A stretch of DNA of 50,455 nucleotides from Variovorax ginsengisoli (GCF_030486595.1 NZ_JAUJZH010000042.1:1-50455); one strand, 5' to 3'. Counted from the first letter of the stretch, positions 7,017-15,534 are shown. Program-made: numbers and translations. Notes: a model not told the origin generated them from the sequence alone.

Positions 7017-8447
7017 ATGAGCAGCAATCCAGACCTGAACCCTGACTTCGAGCCGAACAGTGATCTCCGTGAAACCGATCTTTCCGGCGCACTCGACGCT
7101 TCCGCGAACACAGATGCGACCGCGAACGGCGACCTTGCGAATGAGGATTCCCGGCCCGTCGAAAGCCTGAGCAACTGGTTCGAGCAGGCCGTCCAGCCCG
7201 TCGCGCCCGAGACCGCCAGGGCGTACATGCGCAACTACTACATGATGGTCGAGCGAGCCGCCGCGACACTCAATCTGGATCCGCACTTCGTGACGATCGA
7301 CGACCTCCTCGCGCAGCTGCATGACGACACGACGATCACAGTGGGGACCAAGAACACCTACGCGTCCGCGATAGCATGGGCCTTGAAGCAACCCGACTTC
7401 GACTTCCCGCCGGCAGTCCGCGAGCACGGGTTGGCGCTGGTTCGGAATTTCAACCCCCACGGCGGTCCGGCCCAGGAAGTCACGCGCAACAGCCGCGTAT
7501 CGGCCCGCACGATTCCCCAAGAGGATCTCGGTCCGGTCTTGAACGCGCTCCTTGGCGCTCGCATAACCAAGCAGGCATGGGCCACGAAGACCACGTCTTG
7601 GCTGAATGCGGGCATCGCGACAGGCGCTCGCCCCGGTGAGTGGGAGTCCGCGTACTGGTTCGACCGCGATCGCCGGATCCTGCGGCTACCCAACGCGAAG
7701 CTCAGGAAGCGGGCCCCCTTCCGGTGGCAGCACATTCCCGAGCGGCTCCTCAACCGCGCGGACGCCGACCTGGCGTCCATGGCCGAGGCCGACCTCGAGA
7801 ACATCTCGATCGTGGTCGCGGCCGCCAAACGCCACTCCGAATTGCTGGCCCGGAATCTGGCCTTTTTCGATGAGGCCGAGGCCGGGACCGATTCGAGCAA
7901 TGCCGAGGCCATCGACACGCTCCGTCGGCTGCGCGCCTGGGAGCTGCACAACGCCGGGCTCGCTTGGCGCGACATCGAGGTGCCCGTGCGCTGGATCGGG
8001 GCCGTTGACGCCCATCTCACGAACCTGCAACAGTACCTGACCAGCGAGCCTGGCAGGTATGGCCCCCCAACGTTCAAGCGCTACTACGACGGGTGCAGGA
8101 CCGCCCTACGCACCGCCTGTCTGGAGGCCTTCCCCGACAAGAGGCTGTACTCGCTCTACGACACCAGGTCGACTGCCGCGGCCAACATGCAGGCAACCCT
8201 CGGCGCCGAAGCGGCAGCCGCGGTCATGGGTCACTACATGAAGCGCAAGCGCACGATCAAGGCGAACTACGCGGGTCCCGACCGGGCGTACCGAGGCGCT
8301 GGTCGTTTCGCGCCTGGCCTGGCCGATACGCAGAACCAACGCGACCAGGCAGCCGACCGTTCAGCAGATCACGTGGGTCAGGCGGATGCCGGCGGGTTGG
8401 GCGGAGCCCCCGCAGCGCCCACTGGCGACTCGCCGGCAGCCGGATGA
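7017..8447 (+). CDS. divergent tyrosine recombinase-like protein
   Basis: 476 residues from ATG 7017; a TTG at 6864 in the same frame would add a Pro/Asp-rich low-complexity stretch, so the start is uncertain. An amino-terminal SAM-like core-binding region (ETARAYMRNYYMMVERAA) is followed by a catalytic-type domain: first Arg in TGARPGEWES, YDTRSTAAANM where the usual HxxR motif has Tyr in place of His, MGHYMKRKRTIKANY with the second His and a candidate nucleophile Tyr. The carboxy-terminal 60 residues are Ala/Gly/Asp-rich. Such plasmid proteins may resolve multimers or act only as DNA-binding proteins. The His-to-Tyr change is compatible with activity in some family members. The six palindromes directly upstream are candidate target sites. 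Confidence 0.65.
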   Translation: MSSNPDLNPDFEPNSDLRETDLSGALDASANTDATANGDLANEDSRPVESLSNWFEQAVQPVAPETARAYMRNYYMMVERAAATLNLDPHFVTIDDLLAQLHDDTTITVGTKNTYASAIAWALKQPDFDFPPAVREHGLALVRNFNPHGGPAQEVTRNSRVSARTIPQEDLGPVLNALLGARITKQAWATKTTSWLNAGIATGARPGEWESAYWFDRDRRILRLPNAKLRKRAPFRWQHIPERLLNRADADLASMAEADLENISIVVAAAKRHSELLARNLAFFDEAEAGTDSSNAEAIDTLRRLRAWELHNAGLAWRDIEVPVRWIGAVDAHLTNLQQYLTSEPGRYGPPTFKRYYDGCRTALRTACLEAFPDKRLYSLYDTRSTAAANMQATLGAEAAAAVMGHYMKRKRTIKANYAGPDRAYRGAGRFAPGLADTQNQRDQAADRSADHVGQADAGGLGGAPAAPTGDSPAAG

Positions 8448-8573
8448 TCCTCGCGGGGCTCGAGGCGCCCTGGTCCGGGGCCTGCACCGGCATGGGCGCC
8501 CCCAGGGAACCCGGTCGCCTCGAGGCGACCCTAAGCAAGATTGCTTCTCCAAGGTCGACCACCGACCTTCTTT

Positions 8574-8604
8574 CGCCCTTGCCAGCTCGGCAGGGGCGTT
8601 TTTT
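8574..8604 (+). terminator. Rho-independent terminator
   Basis: CGCCCTTGCC-agctc-GGCAGGGGCG stem-loop followed by TTTTTT, about 130 bp after the recombinase-like gene. A second small hairpin (AAGGTCGACCACCGACCTT) lies just before it at 8551-8569. Confidence 0.85.
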
Positions 8605-8927
8605 CTTCGGTCACGCACCCACCATCGACTACCGACCACCGCTGGTCACCGTACCGTGGACGAACGGTCGGCGCACCCGATCTATTCCTGTGTAGGGATG
8701 TATGGAATGAACTAGGAAGTTATGAAACGGGAGCCGAGGGGCGCGCGCCGGATGACGGTTTCACGGAAATCTCTAGACACAGTTTTTCTTGTTCCCCGAC
8801 AACAAGTTACCTCGTTTTCTCTTCCGCCGAGAGCGGAATGTTTCACGAAAAAGACAGCCGAACTTGCCGTGACGACACGAACAGTTCATAATTCAGTTAC
8901 TAATAACCAATCTAGGCCTGGCACGTC
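8605..8927. other. AT-richer intergenic region with a possible small gene
   Basis: Lower-GC spacer between the terminator and the next gene, so it probably holds that gene's promoter. A 69-codon frame runs from ATG 8722 (AGGAAG 5 bp upstream) to 8931 and overlaps the next start by GTGA. Its codon use is unlike the neighbours and its product (MKREPRGARRMTVSRKSL...) is unrecognised; it may be a leader or chance. Confidence 0.35.
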
Positions 8928-9743
8928 GTGAGCGCTCCAACCCACCCGCAAACGCCCCTCTGGACCACGTCGCCGGGGCAAACTCCTCTCGCGTTGCTCG
9001 CCTTGGAGTCGGGCGAGGGATGGCCGCCTTTTTGTTCGCTGGCCGAGCTTGCCCGACTCCTGACGATGGTGCATGGGCATCAGGCCCCGACTGAGTCGTC
9101 CCTCAAGAAATGGAGTGCGGCGGGAGAGTTCGACGCGTGCGTCGCTGCCGACCAAGCCCCCGCCGGGGACCTTCCACCAGAACCGCGGGCGTTTACGCGT
9201 GAAGCCCTGCTCCAGCGAGGAAAGCGCGCCGGTCGACCCGGCCTGCGGCTGAACACCCGCGCAGCTATCACGCGGGTCTATGAGCTCTGGCCACACTTGG
9301 CGGACACCGGGTCCCACGCGCTACTGGACTTGGCGGTCGCCAGGTTGGCGGAAGGCCTCCAGTCGCGCCTCACCCCGATCGCCCCGGCTGGGCAATCGCC
9401 CTCCCCTCCGCCTCCGTCCCCTGTCGAGCAAGCTGCCCCCGCTACCAGGTCCGCCGAGCCGGCCGAGGCCGCCCCGACCCTCCAGGATCTGGAACGGAAG
9501 ATGACCGCGATGCACAGGGAGCTGGTCGAAGTGAAGCGCGAGCTCGTGCAGTTCACGGCCCTGAGGAACAACCTCATCACGAGGCTCGACGACGCGGTGG
9601 CCAGAACCCAAGAGGCAATGAGCGCAACGGGCGCGCGGGCCGGCAGCGGACCGGATCCGCTCGTCGAGGCCAGGCGCGATCGGGACATGGGCGTCGTCAA
9701 GTCGATGCTCGCGGAGATCCTCGAGTCTCTGGGCAAGAGGTAA
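8928..9743 (+). CDS. hypothetical DNA-binding/coiled-coil plasmid protein
   Basis: 271 residues from a GTG. The first 110 residues are globular and contain a possible helix-turn-helix (SLAELARLLTMVHG...TESSLKKWSAAGEF). A Pro-rich linker spans about 152-185. Residues 188-230 (LERKMTAMHRELVEVKREL and onward) form a clear heptad-type coiled coil. The architecture (DNA-binding head, linker, coiled coil) recalls KfrA-like plasmid proteins, but I cannot show homology. It lies between two plasmid-maintenance blocks. A decayed copy of its last 80 bp is found downstream. Confidence 0.55.
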   Translation: MSAPTHPQTPLWTTSPGQTPLALLALESGEGWPPFCSLAELARLLTMVHGHQAPTESSLKKWSAAGEFDACVAADQAPAGDLPPEPRAFTREALLQRGKRAGRPGLRLNTRAAITRVYELWPHLADTGSHALLDLAVARLAEGLQSRLTPIAPAGQSPSPPPPSPVEQAAPATRSAEPAEAAPTLQDLERKMTAMHRELVEVKRELVQFTALRNNLITRLDDAVARTQEAMSATGARAGSGPDPLVEARRDRDMGVVKSMLAEILESLGKR

Positions 9744-10067
9744 CGCAACTGGGCCGGGCGCGCGGCGCGCCGTCGGACCCGGATCGATCCACGGGGGTGG
9801 TCGCCTCGTCGGAAGCGACCGGCGACCTGCCCCTGCTCGGAAAAAAATTGGTGCGGAACCGTTCCTCACCCGTCCGGATCCGGCAGCCGCGCCGGCAGCG
9901 CGCGGGATCCGCTCGTAGAGGCCCAGGCGCGATCATTCGTGTCGTCAAGTCGATGGTCGCGGAGCGAGTCACTCGGCAGGAAGTGGCAGGTGGGGCCATC
10001 CCAGACAGCATCGGCCCTTCTGTCACGGCGTGGCGCCAACTATCGAGACGGCTGCTGTTTTTTTGGG
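9744..10067. other. non-coding, contains decayed copy of the preceding gene's 3' end
   Basis: About 9893-9972 repeats, with scattered changes and small indels, the sequence at 9645-9720 (shared runs such as GGATCCGCTCGT and GTCGTCAAGTCGATG). The remainder is GC-rich and without a recognisable gene. Confidence 0.6.
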
Positions 10068-10236
10068 TGTTGCGCCGCGCAACAGCGCGATGCGTGGGTC
10101 CGGCTGTGGTCAACGGCCGTCGCGCCTGAGCGATGTTTTTTGGGGTGTTGCGCTGCGCAACAGTCCGATGCGCAGGTCCAAGTCAACAGGACGGTGCACC
10201 TGGGCAATGTTTTTGGGGGTGTTGCGCTGCGCCACA
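10068..10236. repeat. parS: three parS-like palindromes in 74-78-bp repeats
   Basis: TGTTGCGCCGCGCAACA at 10068-10084, TGTTGCGCTGCGCAACA at 10146-10162, and a slightly damaged copy TGTTGCGCTGCGCCACA at 10220-10236. Each is preceded by a T-run and GGG(G)(G) and the first two are followed by CAG-N2-CGATGCG. They sit 45 bp beyond the stop of parB, the position of the centromere in several parABS operons. Palindrome and position are seen; binding by ParB is inferred. Confidence 0.65.
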
Positions 10237-10281
10237 CTTCCCCAAGCTCGCGAGGGTCTTTCGACCGACCCTCTAGATCAC

Positions 10282-11274
10282 TCAGCCAAGGATCCCGTCG
10301 ATGGCTTCGTTCAACTTCTGAAGCGCCGCATCATCCAGTTGTGTGTAGATGGCCAGTCGGACTTCGCCCTTCGCATTGATCTCGAGCTTCGCGGCGCTCT
10401 TTCCCTCTCCGTCGGTCCACTCCCGTCCGCGCTTGCCGGGCCGCCGTGCAACCTCTGTCAACCGCCGGAAGACCTCCGCCGACGCGGGACGCTTTGCAAG
10501 TCCCGCTATCTCCCTCGCGCGGGTGAGCACCCCTTCGGGATCACGCTGAAGAGCATCGCGCAGCGGATTCGCCCACCGGTACTGAAGATCCAGTGGCGAC
10601 TTGAACGCGGCAACGACCTCCTTGGGCAGCTTCGCGACCGAGATCGCACGCGAGACCGTGGCGACGTTCAATCCGAGGTCTAGCGCGAGTTGGCGAAGGC
10701 TCGGGAACAGGGCTGCATCGAGAGCTCGGGTGTAGTGCAACCCTTGTTCCCACATTGATAGATCAGCCCTCCCCCGGTTTTCCCGTTCCATCTGAACAAA
10801 GAGTTCCTGATCGCTCATGCTGTCAGTAATGACGGCCAGGACGGGAAGTCCCAACTCCAGGCATGCGCGGTGCCGGCGATGCCCGTACACGATCTCGAGT
10901 CGCTCCCCTGAGCGACGAAGCAGGATGGGTTGAACGTTCCCGCCGGCCGACGCGATCTCACCCTTGAGGGCATGGAAGTCGGACGACAGGTAGGACTGCT
11001 CGACGCGGTTCGCATACGAGCTGGCCGAGATCAACTTCGGGTCAACCGGCTTGGCCACCATTGCGCCATCGAACTCGGCCAAGCGCGTTTTGGCGTCCTC
11101 TAGATCCTTGTGGACATCGGATTGCTCACGCATGAAGTTGAGCATGCTGCTAGGCGCAGGCTGGGAAACCTTCGCCGCTGGTGGCGCCGGCACATGGTCG
11201 TCCGGGGCCGGGCCTGGCGTGACGCCGACCGGGGAGACTTGGAGAGCGCGCTTGAGAAAGTCTTTTCTGGACAT
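10282..11274 (-). CDS. parB: ParB partition protein
   Basis: 330 residues; the ATG at 11274 is preceded by AGGAGA and is 13 bp after the parA stop, so upstream codons of the longer open frame are parA overlap. ParB_N/CTPase motifs are visible: VQPILLR (114-120), GHRRHRA (131-137), MERENRGRADLS (162-173). A helix-turn-helix follows at about 193-212 (LRQLALDLGLNVATVSRAI). The first 80 residues are Pro/Ala-rich and would contact ParA. ParB binds parS, spreads as a CTP-gated clamp, and stimulates ParA. It forms an operon with parA on the minus strand. Confidence 0.92.
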   Translation of the reverse strand: MSRKDFLKRALQVSPVGVTPGPAPDDHVPAPPAAKVSQPAPSSMLNFMREQSDVHKDLEDAKTRLAEFDGAMVAKPVDPKLISASSYANRVEQSYLSSDFHALKGEIASAGGNVQPILLRRSGERLEIVYGHRRHRACLELGLPVLAVITDSMSDQELFVQMERENRGRADLSMWEQGLHYTRALDAALFPSLRQLALDLGLNVATVSRAISVAKLPKEVVAAFKSPLDLQYRWANPLRDALQRDPEGVLTRAREIAGLAKRPASAEVFRRLTEVARRPGKRGREWTDGEGKSAAKLEINAKGEVRLAIYTQLDDAALQKLNEAIDGILG

Positions 11275-11287
11275 GCCTTTTCTCCTG

Positions 11288-12508
11288 TCAAACGCTCGCG
11301 AGTTGGGCCGCGGGCGCCGCCGCCAGCTGACGCACCCAGGCGTGCATGACTTGTCGCTCGATGTGCTCGACGAACTGGTCATAGGCCTCGCGCGCCCGCT
11401 TGTATGTGCGGTCCTTGCTGTCCTCTGGGTCCGCGTCATAGACCGTGCCGAACTCGGCCGACTTGAGAGAAGTGGTCGCCGTCCGAGGAATCTCCAGCGG
11501 CAGCACCTTCTCCTTATAGGTCGCACTGATCCATTGCCGGACCACGTCAGTCGTCATCGACTTGGAGACCCGCGACAGGAGGACGTCAATGAAGTCGAAT
11601 GTTTTGGTCGAGCCACGCTCTTTCAACAAGTCGGTCGTCAGACTGCTGAACAGGTCCCAGAACTGAGCCGACGATGCAAAGTCAAGCGTGTCCGGCGGCA
11701 GCGGGATGATGATGCCGTTCGCAGCGAACAACGAATTGATCGTGACGTAGGAGAGGGCAGGGGGGCTATCGATAACGATGACGTCGTAGTCGGCCCGGAC
11801 GTCATCAATCCCAAGATCCAGCACCGACCAGAACTCAAACTTTGGGTTCTTGCTCTGCATGGAGGGCAGCATGAATTCCGCGGCGAAAAGCGAAGTGGAG
11901 GCGGGCACCAGGTCCAAGCCGTCCCAATAGGTCTTTCTGATCAACGGCCGAACGCTTTTCTGCGAGCCATCTACCAGCGCCATCATCGTCTCTGAGTCTT
12001 GCACCTCAACATCGGGCAGGATGCCAAATAGGGTGGTGAGCGATGCCTGCGGGTCAGTGTCTATGACCAGCACCTTATGCCCGAGAACCGAGAGTCCTTG
12101 AGCCAGGGTCATGGCAGTTGTGGTCTTGGTCGTCCCGCCCTTGAAGTTAGCGATGGTGATCGTGACCGCCTCGGCCCCGGCAGGTCGCAGCAAACCCTTA
12201 CGGAACTCGCGAACCCAGACGCGCGCATCGGTCAGGCCGAAATGACGCTTTCGACCTGACTCACTGAGCTGCCCGGTGGGCAAGTCGGACCGAATGGTCA
12301 TCTGATGGTTGACCCAACCCCGGCCACCGGTTTGCCCGCACATCACGGCGAGGTCCTCGGCACTGAAGGTGGGCTCTTGCTTGGCTGTTCGCGGAGCAAG
12401 CATGCTCGAGCGGATGCTGGACATCATGCCTGTCGCCACCTCCGCCTGAGTTGCTATATCGTCCAACGTGACGACGGGGGGAACGGCAAACTGCGCGGCT
12501 AGTTCCAT
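11288..12508 (-). CDS. parA: ParA partition ATPase (type Ia)
   Basis: 406 residues from the ATG at 12508 (GGAGAAGAG upstream); the open frame extends further without a better start. About 110 residues precede the ATPase domain and probably hold the DNA-binding domain by which type Ia ParA represses its own operon. Deviant Walker A KGGTTKTT (123-130), Walker A' VLVIDTDPQAS (147-157) and Walker B YDVIVIDSPPAL (about 240) are intact. ParA moves plasmid copies over the nucleoid together with ParB-parS. Its promoter faces the iteron region, where an inverted iteron half (TGACCAAAT, 12607-12615) suggests cross-regulation by the replication initiator. Confidence 0.93.
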   Translation of the reverse strand: MELAAQFAVPPVVTLDDIATQAEVATGMMSSIRSSMLAPRTAKQEPTFSAEDLAVMCGQTGGRGWVNHQMTIRSDLPTGQLSESGRKRHFGLTDARVWVREFRKGLLRPAGAEAVTITIANFKGGTTKTTTAMTLAQGLSVLGHKVLVIDTDPQASLTTLFGILPDVEVQDSETMMALVDGSQKSVRPLIRKTYWDGLDLVPASTSLFAAEFMLPSMQSKNPKFEFWSVLDLGIDDVRADYDVIVIDSPPALSYVTINSLFAANGIIIPLPPDTLDFASSAQFWDLFSSLTTDLLKERGSTKTFDFIDVLLSRVSKSMTTDVVRQWISATYKEKVLPLEIPRTATTSLKSAEFGTVYDADPEDSKDRTYKRAREAYDQFVEHIERQVMHAWVRQLAAAPAAQLASV

Positions 12509-13090
12509 TTGGTCTCTTCTCCAGGTAACGCGCTCGTCGCGCAAGGGTGCGCCATCGTACAACACACGTCGAACTAAACGAAACTCGTCCGATGTCTTTG
12601 GTCTTCTGACCAAATCTCCTCCACAAGCCCCTGGTATTTCTTTAACCCTTCGTATTCCTTTATACCTTTGGGTCGAAAAACTCTAGGCGCGACAAAGACT
12701 TAGAGCCGATCTCGGAGCCGCGTTGGTCGCTCATGTGAGATCCGTTGGGCCCAAGTGGCGTGGATATGTGCGAGAAGCGGAGCCCCGTTGGGCTGACCAT
12801 ATCCACTCCGGGACATAGCTGGAGGGCCAAACGTCGCACTTTGCCGGCCTACGGCCCGTTTTGCCCGACACGAAGGGTATAAATGAGTCGCCGGGGGGAT
12901 CCAGGGCCGATTTCCCCAGTGATGTGAGCTTCTTTGGTCACCCGGCTCGCCAGTCACGTGAGCGTTTTTGGTCATGACGGCTCAGCGTCGTGTGAGCTTT
13001 TTTGGTCAGGAGCGTCCCACTTCACGTGAGAAGATTTGGTCAGACGAGCGAAGAACAGAGGCTGAAGCACCACTGTGATCATGAGTTCAC
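12509..13090. other. probable iteron-type replication origin (oriV)
   Basis: The 580-bp gap between divergent parA and rep contains an AT-rich stretch (about 12636-12672), a single inverted iteron-like half site at 12607-12615 and, next to rep, four evenly spaced direct repeats. I see no perfect DnaA box. Layout (iterons directly upstream of a Rep_3 initiator, parA-parB running away on the other side) is the standard one for iteron plasmids. Confidence 0.7.
12923..13042 (+). repeat. four iterons at exact 34-bp spacing
   Basis: Copies begin at 12923 (TGTGAGCTTCTTTGGTCA), 12957 (CGTGAGCGTTTTTGGTCA), 12991 (TGTGAGCTTTTTTGGTCA) and 13025 (CGTGAGAAGATTTGGTCA). Consensus YGTGAGC-N3-TTTGGTCA. The spacing is 34 bp each time. 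They end about 50-80 bp before the initiator gene and are its likely binding sites. Confidence 0.85.
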
Positions 13091-13120
13091 ATGACGGCTT
13101 CATGCTGTAAAGTCTCTTTC

Positions 13121-14443
13121 ATGTCCGTCGAGCCGCGCTCTCAGCTGCCTTCAATCGTCCGAAAACCGGTCGAAACGCTTTCGCTCGTGCCGACCTCGGG
13201 CAAGGTCACTGTGTTGGGGCGCAAAACCTGGAACGTCTTGCTACAACTGGCGCAGGATCAGGCTGTTGACGGCCAGGAGGTGTATCGGGCAACGCTCTCC
13301 GACGTCGTGGCGGGCATCGATTTCAATTCTCGGAACCTGGCCGTCATCAAAGGGCATTTGCGTTCGTTGATGGCGACGACCGTTGAGTGGCAGTCACCAA
13401 CGGCGGGGGAGGGCGAACGCTGGGACGGTTGCAGCATGTTGGCGCATGCCGCCTTGGAGAACGTTCGCGGCCAGACGTGGGTGGAATGGAGCTACGCTCC
13501 GAACGTCCGCTCCGAGTTGCTGAATCCGAACATCTTCGCCAGGCTAAATTTGAAGATGCTCTCTGAGCTCCGCACGATCGGGGGATTGGCGCTCTACGAA
13601 GCCTGCTACCGTTACAAGGCGGTGGGCCAAACGGCGCGCAGGCCCTGGAGGTGGTGGGCGCCCGTGCTATTGGGCCGACCAGACGCGGACCTTCAACAAA
13701 TGGATTTCCGCTTCTTCAAGCGCGACACACTCCGACCGGCGATCGCCGAGATCAACGCTGTCACGGACATTGAAGTCGACCTTCTGGAGTTCAAGCAGGG
13801 GCGCTATGTGAGCGACCTACAGTTCACCGTCAAGGAGAAGCGCCGGCATACGGTGCGCGAGCTCACACAGCCCGTCAACCTCGCGCTTGTTGCGCGCGCC
13901 ACCGCACTTGGCATCGATCAGCGCAAATTCGAGCGCCTGCTGGACACCTACGGCGATGAACTGGTTGACCAGGCACTCGCGCATGTGGAGCGCCGCAAAG
14001 AGGTGGCGTTTCCCGACGTCTTGCGAGACCCATACCGGTTCCTCAAGACGATCCTGGGCAATGCAGGCCAACCGACGGTCGAGGCTCCACTGTCGGCGCC
14101 AGTACCTGAGCAAATTGCTTCCGAGGGCTTGGCATCGTCTGGGCCTCCGCTCGGGCCGCAGGACAGCAAAGAGGACAAGCAGCGCCGCGCCTGGGTGGAG
14201 GCGCGCCGGCGCACCGTCGCCGAGCAACTTGAAAAACTCAGTGCCCAGGCAGAGGCCGAGTTGGTCGGGGCCCTGGAACAAGAACTCATCCGTTCCGACA
14301 CGCACCCGAGTATCGTCAAGCGGCTCAAACAAAGCGGCTGGCGTCATCAGATCGTGCGGCATCTGATGATCGATTTTTACGCATCCCAGTTGCTCGGTCC
14401 GAGCTGGGATCAGCCGACGACCGTCGCAATCGATCAGCACTGA
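13121..14443 (+). CDS. rep: replication initiator, Rep_3 family
   Basis: 440 residues from ATG 13121; an ATG at 13091 would add ten. Neither has a strong ribosome site. The first 250 residues show the two winged-helix layout of Rep_3/RepB-type initiators: an amino-terminal domain with LSLVPTSGKVTVLGRKTWNV, the typical LNLKMLSELRTIGGLALYEAC segment, and WWAPVLLG...FKRDTLRPAIAEINAVTDIEV. A Lys/Arg/Glu-rich carboxy-terminal extension (about 330-440) has coiled-coil character. The protein would bind the 34-bp-spaced iterons upstream, open the origin and load helicase. It stands alone, transcribed away from parA. Confidence 0.85.
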   Translation: MSVEPRSQLPSIVRKPVETLSLVPTSGKVTVLGRKTWNVLLQLAQDQAVDGQEVYRATLSDVVAGIDFNSRNLAVIKGHLRSLMATTVEWQSPTAGEGERWDGCSMLAHAALENVRGQTWVEWSYAPNVRSELLNPNIFARLNLKMLSELRTIGGLALYEACYRYKAVGQTARRPWRWWAPVLLGRPDADLQQMDFRFFKRDTLRPAIAEINAVTDIEVDLLEFKQGRYVSDLQFTVKEKRRHTVRELTQPVNLALVARATALGIDQRKFERLLDTYGDELVDQALAHVERRKEVAFPDVLRDPYRFLKTILGNAGQPTVEAPLSAPVPEQIASEGLASSGPPLGPQDSKEDKQRRAWVEARRRTVAEQLEKLSAQAEAELVGALEQELIRSDTHPSIVKRLKQSGWRHQIVRHLMIDFYASQLLGPSWDQPTTVAIDQH

Positions 14444-14486
14444 GCTTCCACTCGCGCCACGACGGTCGCTGCCCGGGTGCTCGTGT

Positions 14487-14529
14487 TTGTTGCGGCGATT
14501 ATTCCCCGTCGAAATAATCCGAGCAACAA
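14487..14529. repeat. inverted repeat after rep
   Basis: Arms TTGTTGCGGCGATTATT (14487-14503) and AATAATCCGAGCAACAA (14513-14529) pair at 14 of 17 positions around a 9-nt loop. No T-run follows, so it is not a typical terminator. The segment GTCGAAATAAT within it is repeated in inverse orientation at 4003-4013, near the parM centromere. Confidence 0.5.
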
Positions 14530-14609
14530 TGGTCGGGCCCCGTCCGACGCACGCTCAGCCCGATGACCACGCGAGACGGGTGCGAGGCAAGCGCCGCGTG
14601 TCCTGTCGA

Positions 14610-14999
14610 CTACTTCAGCACGTAGCTGGCCAGCACGCTTTGCACCTCGTAGATGCTGAGCTTCTTGTTGAACTGCTTCTGGAACGGGGTAGCCATTCCC
14701 GAGATCCAGATCTTGAGCTCGGCGTCGAGATCGAAGGTGCCCGCCGTTTCGATGCTGAAGTGCGTGATGCTCTTGTAGGGGATGGAGTGGTACTCGGTCT
14801 TCTTGCCCGTGAGACCTTGCTTGTCGACGAGGACGAAGCGCTTGTCAGTGAACACGAAGTAGTCTCGGATCAGCTGATAGGCATGCTCGACAACCTCCCC
14901 GCTGGCCAGGATCTGGCTGAACTCGCGCTGAATCTTCGCAGGGTCCATCTTGGCCGCGTTGCCAAGCCCTCCGTCTAACAGTCCCAAAGGTAGCTCCAT
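14610..14999 (-). CDS. bacterial PH-domain protein
   Basis: 129 residues, close to the usual length of single bPH-domain proteins (PF08000 type). Recognisable segments: LIRDYFVFTDKRFVLVDKQG, TGKKTEYHSIPYKSITHFSI, ETAGTFDLDAELKIWISG. No signal peptide or membrane segment. The fold is well recognised but the cellular role of these proteins is unknown; they are frequent on plasmids and in genomic islands. It is convergent with rep and transcribed alone. The first residues (MELPLGLLDGGLGN) suggest a slightly extended start; an internal Met (codon 18) is a less likely alternative. Confidence 0.85.
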   Translation of the reverse strand: MELPLGLLDGGLGNAAKMDPAKIQREFSQILASGEVVEHAYQLIRDYFVFTDKRFVLVDKQGLTGKKTEYHSIPYKSITHFSIETAGTFDLDAELKIWISGMATPFQKQFNKKLSIYEVQSVLASYVLK

Positions 15000-15162
15000 C
15001 TCATGAATATGCGAGACCGGTTCCCGATCGTCGCGAAGGCCGCCGAGGCGGTGGGCGGCAAGTGTAGTGGAGCACTCACGCCTTCTATCCGCATTTTTGC
15101 ATTCGATTTAATATTTCGCCGCGAACCAATGTACGAAGCGTGACGAGGCAACAGAGGAACCC

Positions 15163-15534
15163 ATGACCGCCACCAACACACCTTCTCCAGGACCACCCTT
15201 CCAGCTACGGCCGGGCCCGTGCATCATCAAGCACACCTTCTCCTCGCTTCTGGACATGGAGCTCGAGGCGGTCGAGTACGACGACGCCGCGCGGGTCGTC
15301 ACGCTCAGGGGCAACGCCTTCGACAGCAGTCTGATCGCCTCATTCGTCCTCCGGGATCTGCGCGACGCGGGGATCATCGTCTACTACGACGAGACCGGCG
15401 GGCCGCGCGCGCCTGGCGCTCGATGGCAGCTGATGTTCTGCCTGGCCGGCGTTCTATATGAGTGCGAGGTCGCCCTGCAATCCGACTTCTCTGGCGTGCA
15501 CCGGCCCGCGGCAAGGCTGACTCCTCGAGGATGA
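15163..15534 (+). CDS. hypothetical protein
   Basis: 123 residues with an AGAGGAA ribosome site before the ATG. The sequence looks like a small soluble alpha/beta protein (IIKHTFSSLLDMELEAVEYDD, RVVTLRGNAFDSSLIASFVL, DAGIIVYYDETGG). I do not recognise a family. It stands divergently from the PH-domain gene across a 160-bp AT-richer spacer that presumably carries both promoters. Confidence 0.6.
   Translation: MTATNTPSPGPPFQLRPGPCIIKHTFSSLLDMELEAVEYDDAARVVTLRGNAFDSSLIASFVLRDLRDAGIIVYYDETGGPRAPGARWQLMFCLAGVLYECEVALQSDFSGVHRPAARLTPRG

Noticed and set aside
10068..10236. Palindromes as Rho-independent terminators of parB
   Set aside because: The T-run is upstream of the palindrome on the plus strand and would be an A-run after a C-run for a minus-strand transcript; no U-tract follows in either direction.
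12700..12975. 91-codon minus-strand frame in the origin region
   Set aside because: Overlaps the iterons, lacks a ribosome site and has no recognisable product.
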